A program made the translations under genes and the position numbers. A model generated the notes under the pieces. It saw nothing but the letters and a program-made list of their open reading frames with translations. It searched no databases and was not told the origin of the DNA. From the NCBI GenBank assembly GCA_973895155.1, contig OZ316893.1, forward strand, positions 25,110,001 to 25,174,000: DNA of 64,000 bases. The letters run 5' to 3'. Numbering within the stretch: the stretch's first letter is position 1; each line of letters opens with the position of its first letter. The DNA comes from Marsupella aquatica (lineage: Eukaryota; Marchantiophyta). Positions 45,257 to 56,018 of the stretch are shown here, piece after piece.

Positions 45257-48200
45257 CATTCTCTGTATTCAGGAGCATAAATTACGAGCGGGACGTGCAT
45301 ACAGACTTCAAGCTGAAGTGTGGAGGGATGCTCGTTGGATTTTCGCTCCTGCTTTGGATGGAGTCCACTCCACCCGCAACCAGAGAGTCTCTGCTGGCCT
45401 GGGAGGCGTTGCTGTGGCTGTCAACAAGTCCTTAACCCCTCACATTACATCGGAAGGGGTTCTTCCCAGTAATCGTGCCACCTGGGTTTGTTTTGAGACT
45501 GTGCAACTAGGCAAGGTGGGTGTGCTTGGCATCTATGCCCCGAACACTTCTCAAGGACGTACTGATCTTTGGCGTGAGATTTTCAACCGCCTAGACAAGA
45601 GTTACAGATGGATCTTTATGGGAGATTTCAATATGATTGAGGAGACGGCTGACCAGAGAGGTGGAGTTGGCACATGTGTTTCTGGTAGTGAAAGGCGGGC
45701 TTGGCGTCATATGAAGAGGAGATTTCACCTTGAGGACTCCTTCCAACAGGAGCCGGGGCACCTTCGTTTTAGCTGGGATAGCAAGCGGGCCTTTAGGCAT
45801 CTGTTGTCAATGCAGGAATGTCACTTGGGAGATCGGATCATTCGCCGTATTGATAGTGTCTACCGGCCGGCACAGGAGCTGAACCCACGATTTGCTCTGG
45901 TTTCCACCATCTTACCTGGGATCAATCTGTCTGATCATGCCCCTGTTGTTGCCACCCTAACCCCGATCACATCCACCAACCGTTTTTCACAACATCGCAT
46001 GAACACAGGGCACCAAAATCAGAAGCTGTACCAAGATCACATTTCTGCTCTGTGGGAGAAGGAGGTACTCAGATGCACGAGCTTGGGGCTGGCTCCGGAT
46101 GTGATGTTAATCCGCTGCCTTAAGAGGGCCCGGAAGATGGACCGGGCTTGGGGGAAGCGGCGGGCTGATGAAAGGCGCCTGAAGGAGAGAAACCTCAGGA
46201 GGCTTTTAGCAACTGCTCAGCTCCGTCTTGAGGTGGATCCACAATGCGAGGTGGCTCAGGCAGAAGTGCTGCTGGCTGACAGGGCCCTCTTGGACTTTGA
46301 GGCGGAGAAGGTTCGCTGGATGGATCAGGTTCTGCAAGCTAGATGGATTGAGGACGGGGACAAGTGCTCTAGGCTGTTCTTCAAAACCTTCAAGGGCCTC
46401 TCTTCAGATAAGGAGATTCACAAGCTCATTGATGGGAATGGTTGTGAGATCTCTAATTGGGATGAGATGGCCGACTTCAGCACTAGGTTCTTCTCGGATA
46501 TCAAATGGTGTGAACCTTGAGCAGCTGGAGAAGGTGTTCTCCTTACAATTAGATTGTATCTCTGCACAGGACCAGGCAGCCCTTAACTCACCTCTGTCCT
46601 TGGATGAGCTTTTCTTGGCTGCCAAATCCCTTGCCAGCAACAAATGCCCTGGCCCTGATGGTGTACCGGTGGAATTTTTTGTGGCCAATTGGAGAGTGGT
46701 GGGACCTGCTCTGCTTGGGGCACTGATACATGGAATGTCTAGTGAAGCTCTTCATCCTGATTTTACACGGGGCTTCATAGTACTTCTCTGCAAGAAAGGA
46801 GATCAACGTTACCTCAACAACAAGCGCCCTATCACGTTGCTCAATGTCATTTACAAGATTGGAGCCAAGGCTTTTCAATTGAGGCTGGTCCCAATTCTGC
46901 AGAGATTCATCTCCCCGCAGCAATTTGCCTTTCTCCCCGGCAGAAATATACAGCACTCGCTTCTACTGCTCAATGAATCTTTGCATCATGCTGAACAAAG
47001 CAAGCTTGAATATATTCTCATGAAGCTTGATGTTACCAAGGCCTTTGACATGCTGGAGTGGCACTTTCTTCTTGGACTTCTGAAGAAAGTTGGAATGGAT
47101 GGCCTTATTTTACAATTTCTCAATGCTACCCAAGTCTCATCCTCATCTGCTGTGCTTCTGAACGGGAGGATGGCCAGAAGTTTTCAGTTAGCCTGGTCTG
47201 TGAGGCAGGGTTGTCCACTGTCTCCCTTGTTGTTCATTATTGCTATTGATGCTTTGAGCAAGCTTCTACATAAGGAAATCCATGAGGGAACCATACAAGG
47301 GGTTGAAATTGATTCTGTCGGTGTTCATAATGTGCATAATATGTATGCTGATGATGTGTCTCTTCTGATCCGGGCTATCATGACAGTGGTCATGAAATGC
47401 ATGGAGATTTTTGATATCTTCGGCATGGCCTTCGGCCTGTTCTGCAACTGGGAGAAGACAAAGGCTGCGTTCATTTCACCACAACCCATGAGAGCTGAAT
47501 TCCAGCGACTACCATGGAAGTGGGAGACCGATTCTGATGCAAGTAAGTTGTTAGGCATCCCTGTCGCTCAGCATTTCTCAGAAGAGCAGATGGTACGCAC
47601 GCTTTCTGAGAAATTGGAGAATCGCCTGGACCAGATGCGCATGAGCTCCTCTTCGTTGGCTGCACGGATTACTATTGCCAATCACCTTGTGCTCAGCACA
47701 CTCTGGTACATGCTTACTGTGTGGGCTGGGAAGATATCCACTCTTGATGCCATTCAAAAGAAGGTGACCCACTTTGTTTGGGCTGGGCAGAATGAGAAGG
47801 CTCGTTCCCGGGTTGACTTTGTGACAATTACGAGACCAAAGAGGTTTGGAGGTCTTGGGCTCATCTCTATTGCTGCTCAGTTTCGGGCCCTTGCAGGGAG
47901 TTTCATTGTTTGGGCCCTGGTTGAACACGACCATCCCTTGCGTCGCATTTTACAGCACTCCATCCGTCAGCTCTCGTTGAAGAAATGGGGCTCTGAAGAC
48001 TTTGCTTGGGTGTTCAATCCATGCTTTACGGTGCCGAAGGGATCCTCTGGTGTTTGGACTAATGTCTGTACTGGCTGGAATGTGATCAAGAAACACCTGG
48101 GTCCGACTGCTCCGACGCACTTGGAGGGATGGATGTCTCTCCCTTTGTGGCGGCCACATCTCAACCACTTTCAGGCCTCTCAGGCCAGGTGTCACAGCAA

Positions 48201-49350
48201 TCCGCAATGACAGATCCGTAGAGCTGGCTTTCTGACCATGGGTGATGTCTTCTCTGTACAGGGGCAGCCCCTGGTCTGGGAAGATGGCCCGTGCAATCGG
48301 CTTCCCCGTAGCTGTGCTCATGCTTATCGCAAAATGCTCACCAACCTGCGGACTGTCCCGGAGTTGGATTCAGATCGACGGCAACAGACAGTAATTTACA
48401 TGGAAGGACTTCTCCCTAATCTTTCCCACGTGGTGTGGGAATTCAAGGTGCAAAAGAATCACTACACCTCGCACTGGCGTATTTTCTTTGCTGCTAGCGT
48501 TGCTACCCGTACCTTCACTGTCTGTAATGGATTCCTAGTGCCCACTGCAAAATCCCAACCCCCACCATCGATCTCTCTCCACCCGGTATTGATACGAACA
48601 TCCCCTGGGGCGGGTGCCTGGCAGCGCATTGGAAGACCATGTGGGGACTTGGGGGCTGCTACCCAGTAGAGTTGGAAGGATGGCAGGCCCTTTTTCGATA
48701 CCAACACAGCGCACCTTCGGGAGATGCAGGGCCAGGAGAGACGTGTTTTGCATAGAGCACTGCACAAATGGTCGACCCGTCTTCTCTGGCAACCCAACCC
48801 ACAGGAGCTGTGGCGTCGGACCTGGCTCAAATTTCGGGCTGCTTCTGAGAATTGTTTCCTTTGGCAGATGATCTACCGTATCCCCGCTACTCAACACTGG
48901 CATTTTCCTACCCTCTCGGCATCGGACCCTACCACCTGGTGCTCACGTTGCAACAATGGGGTGCAAGAGGACATTGTTCATTGCATTTGGAGTTGTCCCA
49001 TCTCCCAGCTTGTGTGGAACTGGGTCCTATATACTTTGCGGCTTGCTTCACCCACTGGCCAATTCCACTCGGCCTTGGAGCCTGCCCACATTTTCCTGGC
49101 TGTACAGCTCCCGGAGATGTGGGATGTACCTCAGAAGCTTTGGGACATCCTTAGGGCCATTGTTAGCTGGAACATTTGGAAGGATAGGAGCTCACATTTT
49201 ATTGAACATACTCGCTCTGACCCTCAGGCTGTCATCCGCAAATCTTGGCATAGGCTCACCGTCTATATGCAAAAGGATTGGGCCCGTCACAGACAGAAGA
49301 TAAGGCTTGGGAAGGCTACTATGAAGGTATCTTTGCTGATATGGCTCTGA
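45153..49350 (+). pseudogene. LINE ORF2, endonuclease and reverse transcriptase, broken
   Basis: It begins MKPLTLVSYNLRG at 45153. Endonuclease landmarks are N10, E41 (CIQEHK), YAPN 129-132, GDFN 157-160 and SDH 260-262. The frame is lost at about 46490-46510: frame 1 ends in a TGA at 46518-46520, while the sequence continues one base over (NGVNLEQLEKVF). RT landmarks are NKCPGPDGVPVEF, KLDVTKAFD (47023-47049), RQGCPLSPLLF and MYADDVSLL (47341-47367). In-frame stops lie at TGA 48208-48210 and TAG 48667-48669, with clear protein on both sides. A Cys/His segment (CSRCNN...HCIWSC) occurs at about 48940-48996. The normal stop is 49348-49350. Catalytic residues survive, but no full-length protein can be made. 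Confidence 0.9.
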
Positions 49351-49747
49351 ATTATGGCTCATATGCTGGCCTTTGGGAGACTCACGAGGAGATTCTCCAG
49401 GTTCCCCCAGTGCCTCCTAGACCCCCTTGAGGGGTCCTTAGCTTTCTGGGTAGGGGTTTGTCCTGTAGATAGATCGACAGGATTTCTTTTTGTCATGGAT
49501 CCACTGGATGGTCCCTCGCCGGGGCCTCTTCACTGGCCGGTCTTACGGAGTGTGCTGCTCCCTCTACAGTTGTTGAACGTCTTGTTTAGTTGTCTCGCTG
49601 ATGAGGCCTCTCCTCTACCCTGGTGCCGGCTTCACCGGTTTCCTGCACTGCGACCTCCGGTCCCCCTTGGGTGTTGTCCCCCTCTTGTGGGCCACCCTGT
49701 TGTATGCTGTCTCTTTGAATGGAATTCAATTGGATATTTCAAGGCAA

Positions 49748-49763
49748 TAAAAACACGAGAGAA
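49748..49763 (+). repeat. Right target-site duplication of the LINE
   Basis: taaaaacacgagagaa, identical to 42471-42486. It fixes the 3' end of the element after 'tttcaaggcaa'. Confidence 0.85.
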
Positions 49764-51079
49764 AGGTGGGGAAAAAGACAAGACGTAAACGGAAAGAAAA
49801 CAGCACCAATGTTTCCTTTTCAGCGCCAAAAAAGGCACAGCTCCCGAAGCCACACCGAATGATGGAGATCAGTCATGTCCAGTACTGCCAGAATTATTAG
49901 TTCTTTCGAAGAGGATACGCCTCTGACTGCAAAAGCCACAGCGTGATTCCAATGTTTCCACTTTGCAGTCGAGCCTGTTCAAGCAGAGCGACGCGCGAAT
50001 GATGGTCCATGTGACTACTGTAGTCAAACGTGATTCACGAACAATAGAACGATTACTGAAACGAGAGCAATACCGTTAGAACATAGCTTTGAGTTCATCT
50101 CAACTGAAGTTGTACAAAGTGTTGTAAGAAGCACAGGTCATTGCACCCGAAAACCCTAATTATATCTATGAAGTAATTGAATGTGAATCACGAACACATG
50201 ATCTGAAACGAAAACAATTTAACATAATCTACTATATCTCAGACTGAAATTGTACAAGGATTGTAGTAAGCACAGGTCAACCGCAGTTTCTGCGTTGTAG
50301 CTTTCGTAACTCACGCTGCCTTTCCTTTCCATAATGGGCCCGTAGAGATGTCAGAAACATGTGAGCCACCCTGTAGAAACATGTGAGCCATCCTGTAGCC
50401 GAAACCAGTTTTCTGTGGTGAAATTGTGTGCCACCCTGTGGAAACATGTGAACCAAACCTTTCTGTAGCCGAAACCATTTTGATTTGGTTGAAATGTCTG
50501 ACGCTTTCGCTCGCTTTGTTGGAATTTTGAGGGACACGAGGGCTCGTGAAGTAATTACAAACGCAGAGTTGCACAATAAAATTGTGCGAGCAGATCAGCT
50601 GATCAGAGGCCATCACTCACTCTCCAATCAGCATCCATCAGAGTTTCAGAGTGGTAGGCCTAATTAATTGCCAGCATCGTGATGGCCCACGCCAGCGGAA
50701 TGTGATGTCATGTTTGTCGCGTTGAGGTCTTTCTCAGGAGCAATTGAGCAAAGGCAACAAAGGTAAAGGAAGAGGGCACAAACTCCACAAAGGCTCCCAA
50801 CAACCTCACAGTGTCCACATTCATGCCTCCCGCCAACCTTGCAATAACTCGATTCCAGTGCTCGGCCAGCCGTGTTGCATTCCGCCATCGCTCATTCCTT
50901 TGCCCCTCCGTGTTCCTTGCCCGCCGATTGTGTAACGGCTGCATATGGGATTTCTGGAGATTGTGGCATCGGGTCCGTCGACGCCTACCACAGTACTGAT
51001 GTGGTACTGCAGTGAGTACTGCAGTGAGTAGTGCATGAGGACATGGAGTGAACCCGGTCGGGGGACCGCCGGCGCGTGG
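49764..51079. other. Intergenic DNA with a small tandem repeat at 50345-50480
   Basis: At 50345-50480 the words 'gaaacatgtga', 'gccaccctgt' and 'tgtagccgaaacca' recur two to three times in tandem. At about 51001-51034 'gtactgcagtga' is repeated. No coding sequence is supported on either strand. Confidence 0.5.
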
Positions 51080-52230
51080 TAGGCAGCAAAAGGTGCCGTG
51101 AAAATGTTTTTGAGTATTTAGGGCCGTTTTGCATGATTGTAGAGGGGTCCTGGAAAAAATGGCCTTTAAGTGAACTGATGGCAGCTTGTAAATGAAGGGA
51201 GACTTTCACGCCACAACCCCTTCCCCTGGTTTTCCTGATGGCAATCATTGAAGAGCAAGGGCCGGAAACTTTAGGGCCCTTGATGACCGTACTCCGACCT
51301 CTGGGTCCGAGAATGAGACAAAAAGTGACACATATCATGTGGACAAGCAACATCTGCTTTTAGGCGGCATATTTGGGAATGTTGAGGGCCCTAGGGCATG
51401 TACATGGTCCTTAAAAAACTGGCCCTTTTACTCATCCATGTCACCTTATCACTGACTGAGCACTTCATGCCTGACCCACCTCCCAAGGCAGGCCTGACTC
51501 AGTCTTCAAGGAAATCTAAGGGCAAGGGCCACAACGTTTCCAGCCCTTCTTGTCCTGACCTTTACATTCATAACAAACAAAAAACTATATTGAAATTATA
51601 ATGAAACTCCCATGTGAAACTATGTATGTGATGCTCAGATGTAGCATTTGTAAAGATACTCTGGACAAACAAAATCTGCTTTTTGGCATTATGTTTGGGA
51701 ATGTTGAGGGCTAATGTTTTTAGGACTTTCCCATGCAGGACAGCCCTACTGGCACTACCTTTTTTGACCCTCAACTTCACACATGGCATGTAGGTACTCA
51801 CTGAGAATATTGTAGAAAGTCTTTGCTTGTCCGATAGGGCTTAGAAAAGCCTTACATTGTCCGGCCCTCAAACTGACTCATGGCAAAATACAAGTGAGCT
51901 AGAGAACAAAGCCTAACCCCCTCCCATGCCAGATCAGACCACAATCAATTAGGAGTTACAAGGGCAAGTTACTCTCCTGCCCTTGAGATCCCGATCTCAA
52001 ATTCCAACATAAAACAAAGCCCAAAAGGGACCCATGTCATTGTAAGATTTGCCATGTGCCAGGCAACAGATACTGTTGTCCAACAAGATCTACTTTTTCC
52101 TAAAGTTTCACGAATACTGAAGGCCGTATTGTTGAGGACCTTCACATGAGAGTTGGCTCTGAGAGTGTGAGTGGCCTTGAAGAATGCCGCCCTGAAGTTG
52201 ACTGATGTGAGCATAAAAGTGAGTGAGAGT
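51080..52230. repeat. Degenerate tandem repeat, period about 260-415 bp
   Basis: Anchors are near 51094, 51342, 51664 and 52079. The anchors at 51342 and 51664 share 'gacaa', 'aca', 'atctgctttt', 'ggc' and 'tttgggaatgttgagggc'; the one at 52079 reads 'caacaagatctactttttcc' and then 'gaatactgaaggc'. Each is followed by 'tgg', 'ggccctt' or 'gaccctc' and 'ctgatg' or 'ctgact' words. The copies are old. There is no open frame. Confidence 0.55.
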
Positions 52231-52612
52231 TAAACGCTAGACTTGCAAAAGTGTGGAGTTGTAAGGCCACCTGAGCGGACAGCAGGCACCTTCTTGGCAG
52301 TTTTGATATTGTTTGGGATAACCTTTGTTAACTTGTTGGTTGATCTTTCTTGCTTTTTAGTGAGCAAGACTCTGAATTCATCATGTAAAAATAAGATCCA
52401 GAATTATGATTATGTAAATGTAAATAAATGATGGAAGTCTAAAGTAAAACAGAATGATAGCAAAATCAACCACTGTCCACATGAAAAAGCGAAAAGTAAT
52501 GAGTGCAACTAAGTCTACACCAATAATTATGCTCAGTGAGTGGAACACTAGCCCTACCCCGTACTTCCTGGTTTTTGATGAGGCTGTTTTTGATGAGGTT
52601 GAGGGCGAACTC

Positions 52613-52869
52613 GTTTTTGATGTTGAAGGATGAACATATAAAGTGGGTAAGAGAAAAGACTAGAGATATGCTTAGTAGACCCCTTTTTGGAAAAAGTTTG
52701 CTTAATCAACCCCCTCTATACTGTTCCCCAATCTGGACCGTTGATGGACCTTTTGATCTCAAATCTGGACCGTTGATAGACCTCAGGGGGTCGACCAAGT
52801 AACAAGTTTCATTTTGGGGGTTGATCAAGCAAATACCCACTTATATGTTCATCCTTCAACATCAAAAAC
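52613..52869. mobile_element. MITE-like element with 36-37-bp terminal inverted repeats
   Basis: The left end (52613-52649) begins gtttttgatgttgaaggatg and ends gtgggta. The reverse complement of the right end (52834-52869) is the same except for one A in 'catataa(a)gtggg'. Length is 257 bp. The interior is itself partly palindromic and contains 'accgttgatggacctt' and 'accgttgatagacct', reminiscent of the gatggacccc family. No open frame. Immediately left of it, 'gtttttgatgagg' occurs twice (about 52571 and 52586), which may be a trace of the element's end. Confidence 0.8.
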
Positions 52870-52982
52870 AATAATACCAATAAGGGAGTCTAGGTGACCT
52901 TTATCCTGCCCCGGCATCATAAACAAAATAAGGCAAAATGATTACACTGTACACAAACTAGCCGTATCCTTACTGAGTAACC

Positions 52983-54180
52983 CATCTCTATTGGGGATCA
53001 AGGGGGATCAAGGGCTGTAACCCTTTGCAGGCCAAGGGGTTCGGAGCTTGTAACCCACTCTAAGGTGACTGGGCTGCCATTCACTAAACATCCCTACTAT
53101 ATGATATGCACGGAATAATGGACTGGACTGCCACATTACATACTCTGGCCATGCCAGAAGTCCCCTATTGTTAACTTGTCCCCTATAGGAGACCATGGGC
53201 CGTAACATCCTCCAGTCCAATATTAATGAACCCTTAAAAATCCATTTTTTTGCCAAGGTGACGAATGTCAACCTTGAGTGAAGGATTCCTTATCTAATTT
53301 TAGGAAAATTAGATATCACGCATTAAATCTCCTTAGAGTTAAGGATAACCCATCAGATTCTGCCTAGTGGGGTCTATGGCTAGATGGGAAAACTGGCTAA
53401 TCAAAGAGAAAATACTTGAGAAAGTTTTATCGAAAGTGGTGTAGATTTTTCAGTGTGAGGTGGAATTGGGCAAAATATTTGCCACAAAAAAACGCTGGTT
53501 CAGAGCCCATAACCCCTTCTAGATGTGGGTTATTCTATACTAAACACCCCCATCCCCCCCTCTCCCCACAAGGCTAAATATATTCACAGTCTTACAAAGT
53601 GAAATGTGTCATTAGTTTCTCGGCTACAAGGCCAAAATCCCTAATCAGGTGACCCCGTCTCTGTTGGGGACATAGGTTGTGACCCTTGTGGGTTCAGAGC
53701 CCATAAACTCCTCTAGGAATGGGTTACCCTACACGTTAAACCCCTTCAAGATTTTGGGCGATAATTTATGGATTTCTGTGTATTTTTGTGTATTATGGAC
53801 GACAATGCCCATCACAGGCTATGCAAGGGATCAAACCTCTTCCCAGTCACCCTCAACTAACAGCTACTGTAGGATAAAATCTAGTCCAGACAAGGATTGT
53901 CCCTGTGGTGGTTCTTGTAAAGCCCGCCTAAACCCCCCATTTTGGGCACATTCTAGCCCACACTGCCCTGGACACATTGTAAATGAGACTGGAGTGCCAC
54001 GTACATTAGCTATTCTGGCTGCAAGGCCACATCCCTACTCCATAACCCATTCCTCTATAATTGGCACTGGGAATCATTTGTTTGTATGCTCCTCAGAGGC
54101 CGAAACCCCCTCTATATATCAAATACTAATAAAGAATGTCCACAAGCTACTCTGGCTATGAGAGGCCATGTCCACTCGCC
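52983..54180. repeat. Unclassified old repeat region
   Basis: Phrases such as 'gttcagagcccataa', 'cttctag' (or 'cctctag'), 'gggtta', 'ggactgg' or 'actggagtgcca', 'acatta' and 'ctctggc' or 'tctggct' recur at about 53030-53160, 53490-53560, 53690-53740 and 53960-54160. A 160-codon open frame at 53679-54161 lies across these repeats and has no recognisable feature. I cannot assign a family. Confidence 0.4.
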
Positions 54181-54339
54181 ACATGGCAACTCGTCGCCAA
54201 TGCAATGCCTCGATTATTATTAGCAGCATTTGCCTCATTCAACTATCCCCCTCCGGAAGTCAGGCATCTGCTATGGAAAAATCCTATTTCGTAGCTATAC
54301 AGGATCATTCAATGGAGTAGTCTGCAGAGATTTGTTTAC

Positions 54340-54520
54340 CAGTTTTTGTGGCGGATCAAATGGCTGACAGTTTTTGTGGCGGATCAAATGGATCAAATGG
54401 CTTTACAAGAACTTGGGGGCAGCCATTCCATTTTTTCTAAGTGAAAGATGCAATCCTAGCCATTCATATGTGGGAACTGGCCACACTTCACTTTACATGA
54501 ACTTGGGGGCACAATGAACA
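54340..54520. repeat. Microrepeat and inverted copy of the 13226-13350 repeat
   Basis: 'tttttgtggcggatcaaatg' occurs twice in tandem near 54343 and 54371. It is followed at 54400-54520 by 'ggctttacaagaacttgggg', 'tttttctaagtg', 'cacacttcacttt' and 'acatgaacttgggggcac', the reverse complement of the elements at 13226-13350. Confidence 0.6.
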
Positions 54521-54680
54521 AAAAGCATTACCGAACCTAGTCATCTGTCAGTGGGCTCCTTGTGGGTCCCTTTTTTTGGTGAGGTGTGCAAGCTTTTTTG
54601 TCAAAAACTTAGACCTCCTCTTGAGGTGGTCTAACTCAGGCATTTTAACTTTTGTGGAATGAAATGGCCATCAGCTTTGC

Positions 54681-54758
54681 TCTGGATGAAGAGAGAGTGA
54701 ACTGCCCCCACCGTCTTTACTCTGGATGAAGAGAGAGTGAACTGCCCCCACCGTCTTG
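54681..54758. repeat. 40-bp tandem duplication
   Basis: Units 54681-54720 and 54721-54758 both read 'tctggatgaagagagagtga' and then 'actgcccccaccgtctt', with no mismatch over 37 bp. Confidence 0.9.
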
Positions 54759-55899
54759 TAAAGCCCCCCTGAGTCGGGTTCTTCCTAGCTTCTTTGCAAC
54801 TCCAATGGCGGATCGACGTCTTCGTACAGTTCTCTGCAATCGAAGAAAGTTGTCATGGCTGGTGAGGTTTTGGTACAATCTTGTCTTTAGAGTTTAGAGT
54901 GAAAGACGTGATGGTTCAGTTCCATGAAACTCTAGATTTCACTCTGTCCAAGAAAAAAACTATAATAGTTTACAATAAATGATCCCTGATCTCCGGTGAC
55001 CGTTTTCGAAAGTATATAATAATCAGATCGAGTCGTGATTGCATCCTCGCTTTACTGATGGACTTTAAATGCTTCTAGCTCGGTGAATCTCTGTACCGTG
55101 GCAGTTGAGTGTGGGGAAGCAGTAAATTCGCATCGTGGAGCTCTGGGGGAGGCGCCTACTGCTCCACTGGATTGCTTGGTTATAATCGTCATTGGTCAGC
55201 CCGGTGGACAGACTGAGTATGAAGCAGACTGATCCTAACCAATTCAGTTTCCTGCAGCCAGAGATTTGTCAACCTCGAGGCACAGTCGTTTGAGGACACT
55301 GTTTGAGGATAACAATCTCGACAGACTGTTAGTGTTTTGCAAAAACTGCCCAAATCCAATCGAGGAGAGGAGCGGGCGTTTGTTCATTACTCTTGGATTG
55401 AGCAGGCCCGGCTGTGCGTCGTGTAGGCACTGCAGCTGCTGGTGAGTCTAAGTCGTAGACTAACACACACACTCACCAAAAAACAGTTTGTCTGCCGGAC
55501 TAACTGTCTGCCGAAATCTGACATAACTTTAGCTAGCTACGCTAATATCAGTAGCTCACTAGCAAATCTATGAAGGACGGAAGTTGGACTGGTCGAAGGT
55601 GAGTCACTGAGGAGAAGAGAGTCCTCGATCGTACCGTTTATCCCGCATTGATCACCACGTCGCTCATTGCTCTCGCATAAGTAAAGTTCTACTGCGCATT
55701 GGGTAGGGCAAAGCAATCCACCCAACACGAAGAGGTGCATACAATGGTAACTCGTGGTTTCCGATTCAATTGCTGAGGGATAAAATTGAGAGGTGAACTG
55801 GACGGGTGAGTCGAACTGCAGACTGATCAAGGGCGAGTGCAGCTAGATGTCCCGGATCTTTCTTGCACGGTATCATGAAAGTGATATAGAGAGTGACAG

Positions 55900-56018
55900 A
55901 AGGATATAATTACCCTCTCAGCTCTTACGCGCTATCCGGAGCGGAGCGGGGCAGGGCCGGGGCGGGCCAGCCGAATTGCGTCGAGCTTCGAAGCCGGAAG
56001 ATTAAGTAAAGGGAGATC
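55900..56018 (+). promoter_or_regulatory. Candidate core promoter and leader of the subtilase gene
   Basis: TATAAT at 55905-55910, within 'aggatataattacc', lies 109-114 bp before the ATG at 56019. A GC-rich stretch at about 55935-55975 (repeated 'cggagc' and 'ggggc') separates it from the start. There is no other TATA-like word closer to the ATG. Support is positional only. Confidence 0.4.

Larger units (their letters stand above)
42487..49747 (+). mobile_element. Nearly full-length non-LTR retrotransposon (plant L1-like LINE)
   Basis: A 7.26-kb element between identical 16-bp target-site duplications. It has a GC-rich 5'UTR of about 1.0 kb (42487-43486), ORF1 (zinc knuckle and coiled coil), ORF2 (apurinic-type endonuclease, reverse transcriptase, C-terminal zf-RVT-type Cys/His region) and a T/G-rich 3'UTR of about 0.4 kb. 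The 3' end has no long poly-A before the duplication, whose own T plus five A may hide a short tail. No LTRs flank it and no RNase H motif is evident. The low number of lesions (one frameshift and two stops, all in ORF2) together with an exact duplication argues for a fairly recent insertion. It is no longer autonomous. Confidence 0.9.

Noticed and set aside
48238-48669. Separate gene between the LINE RT and its C-terminal part
   Set aside because: It is in the same frame as the upstream and downstream ORF2 sequence and is separated only by single stop codons, so it is part of broken ORF2.
53679-54161. 160-codon plus-strand frame
   Set aside because: It lies across old repeats, has no recognisable motif or splice context, and similar phrases recur nearby.
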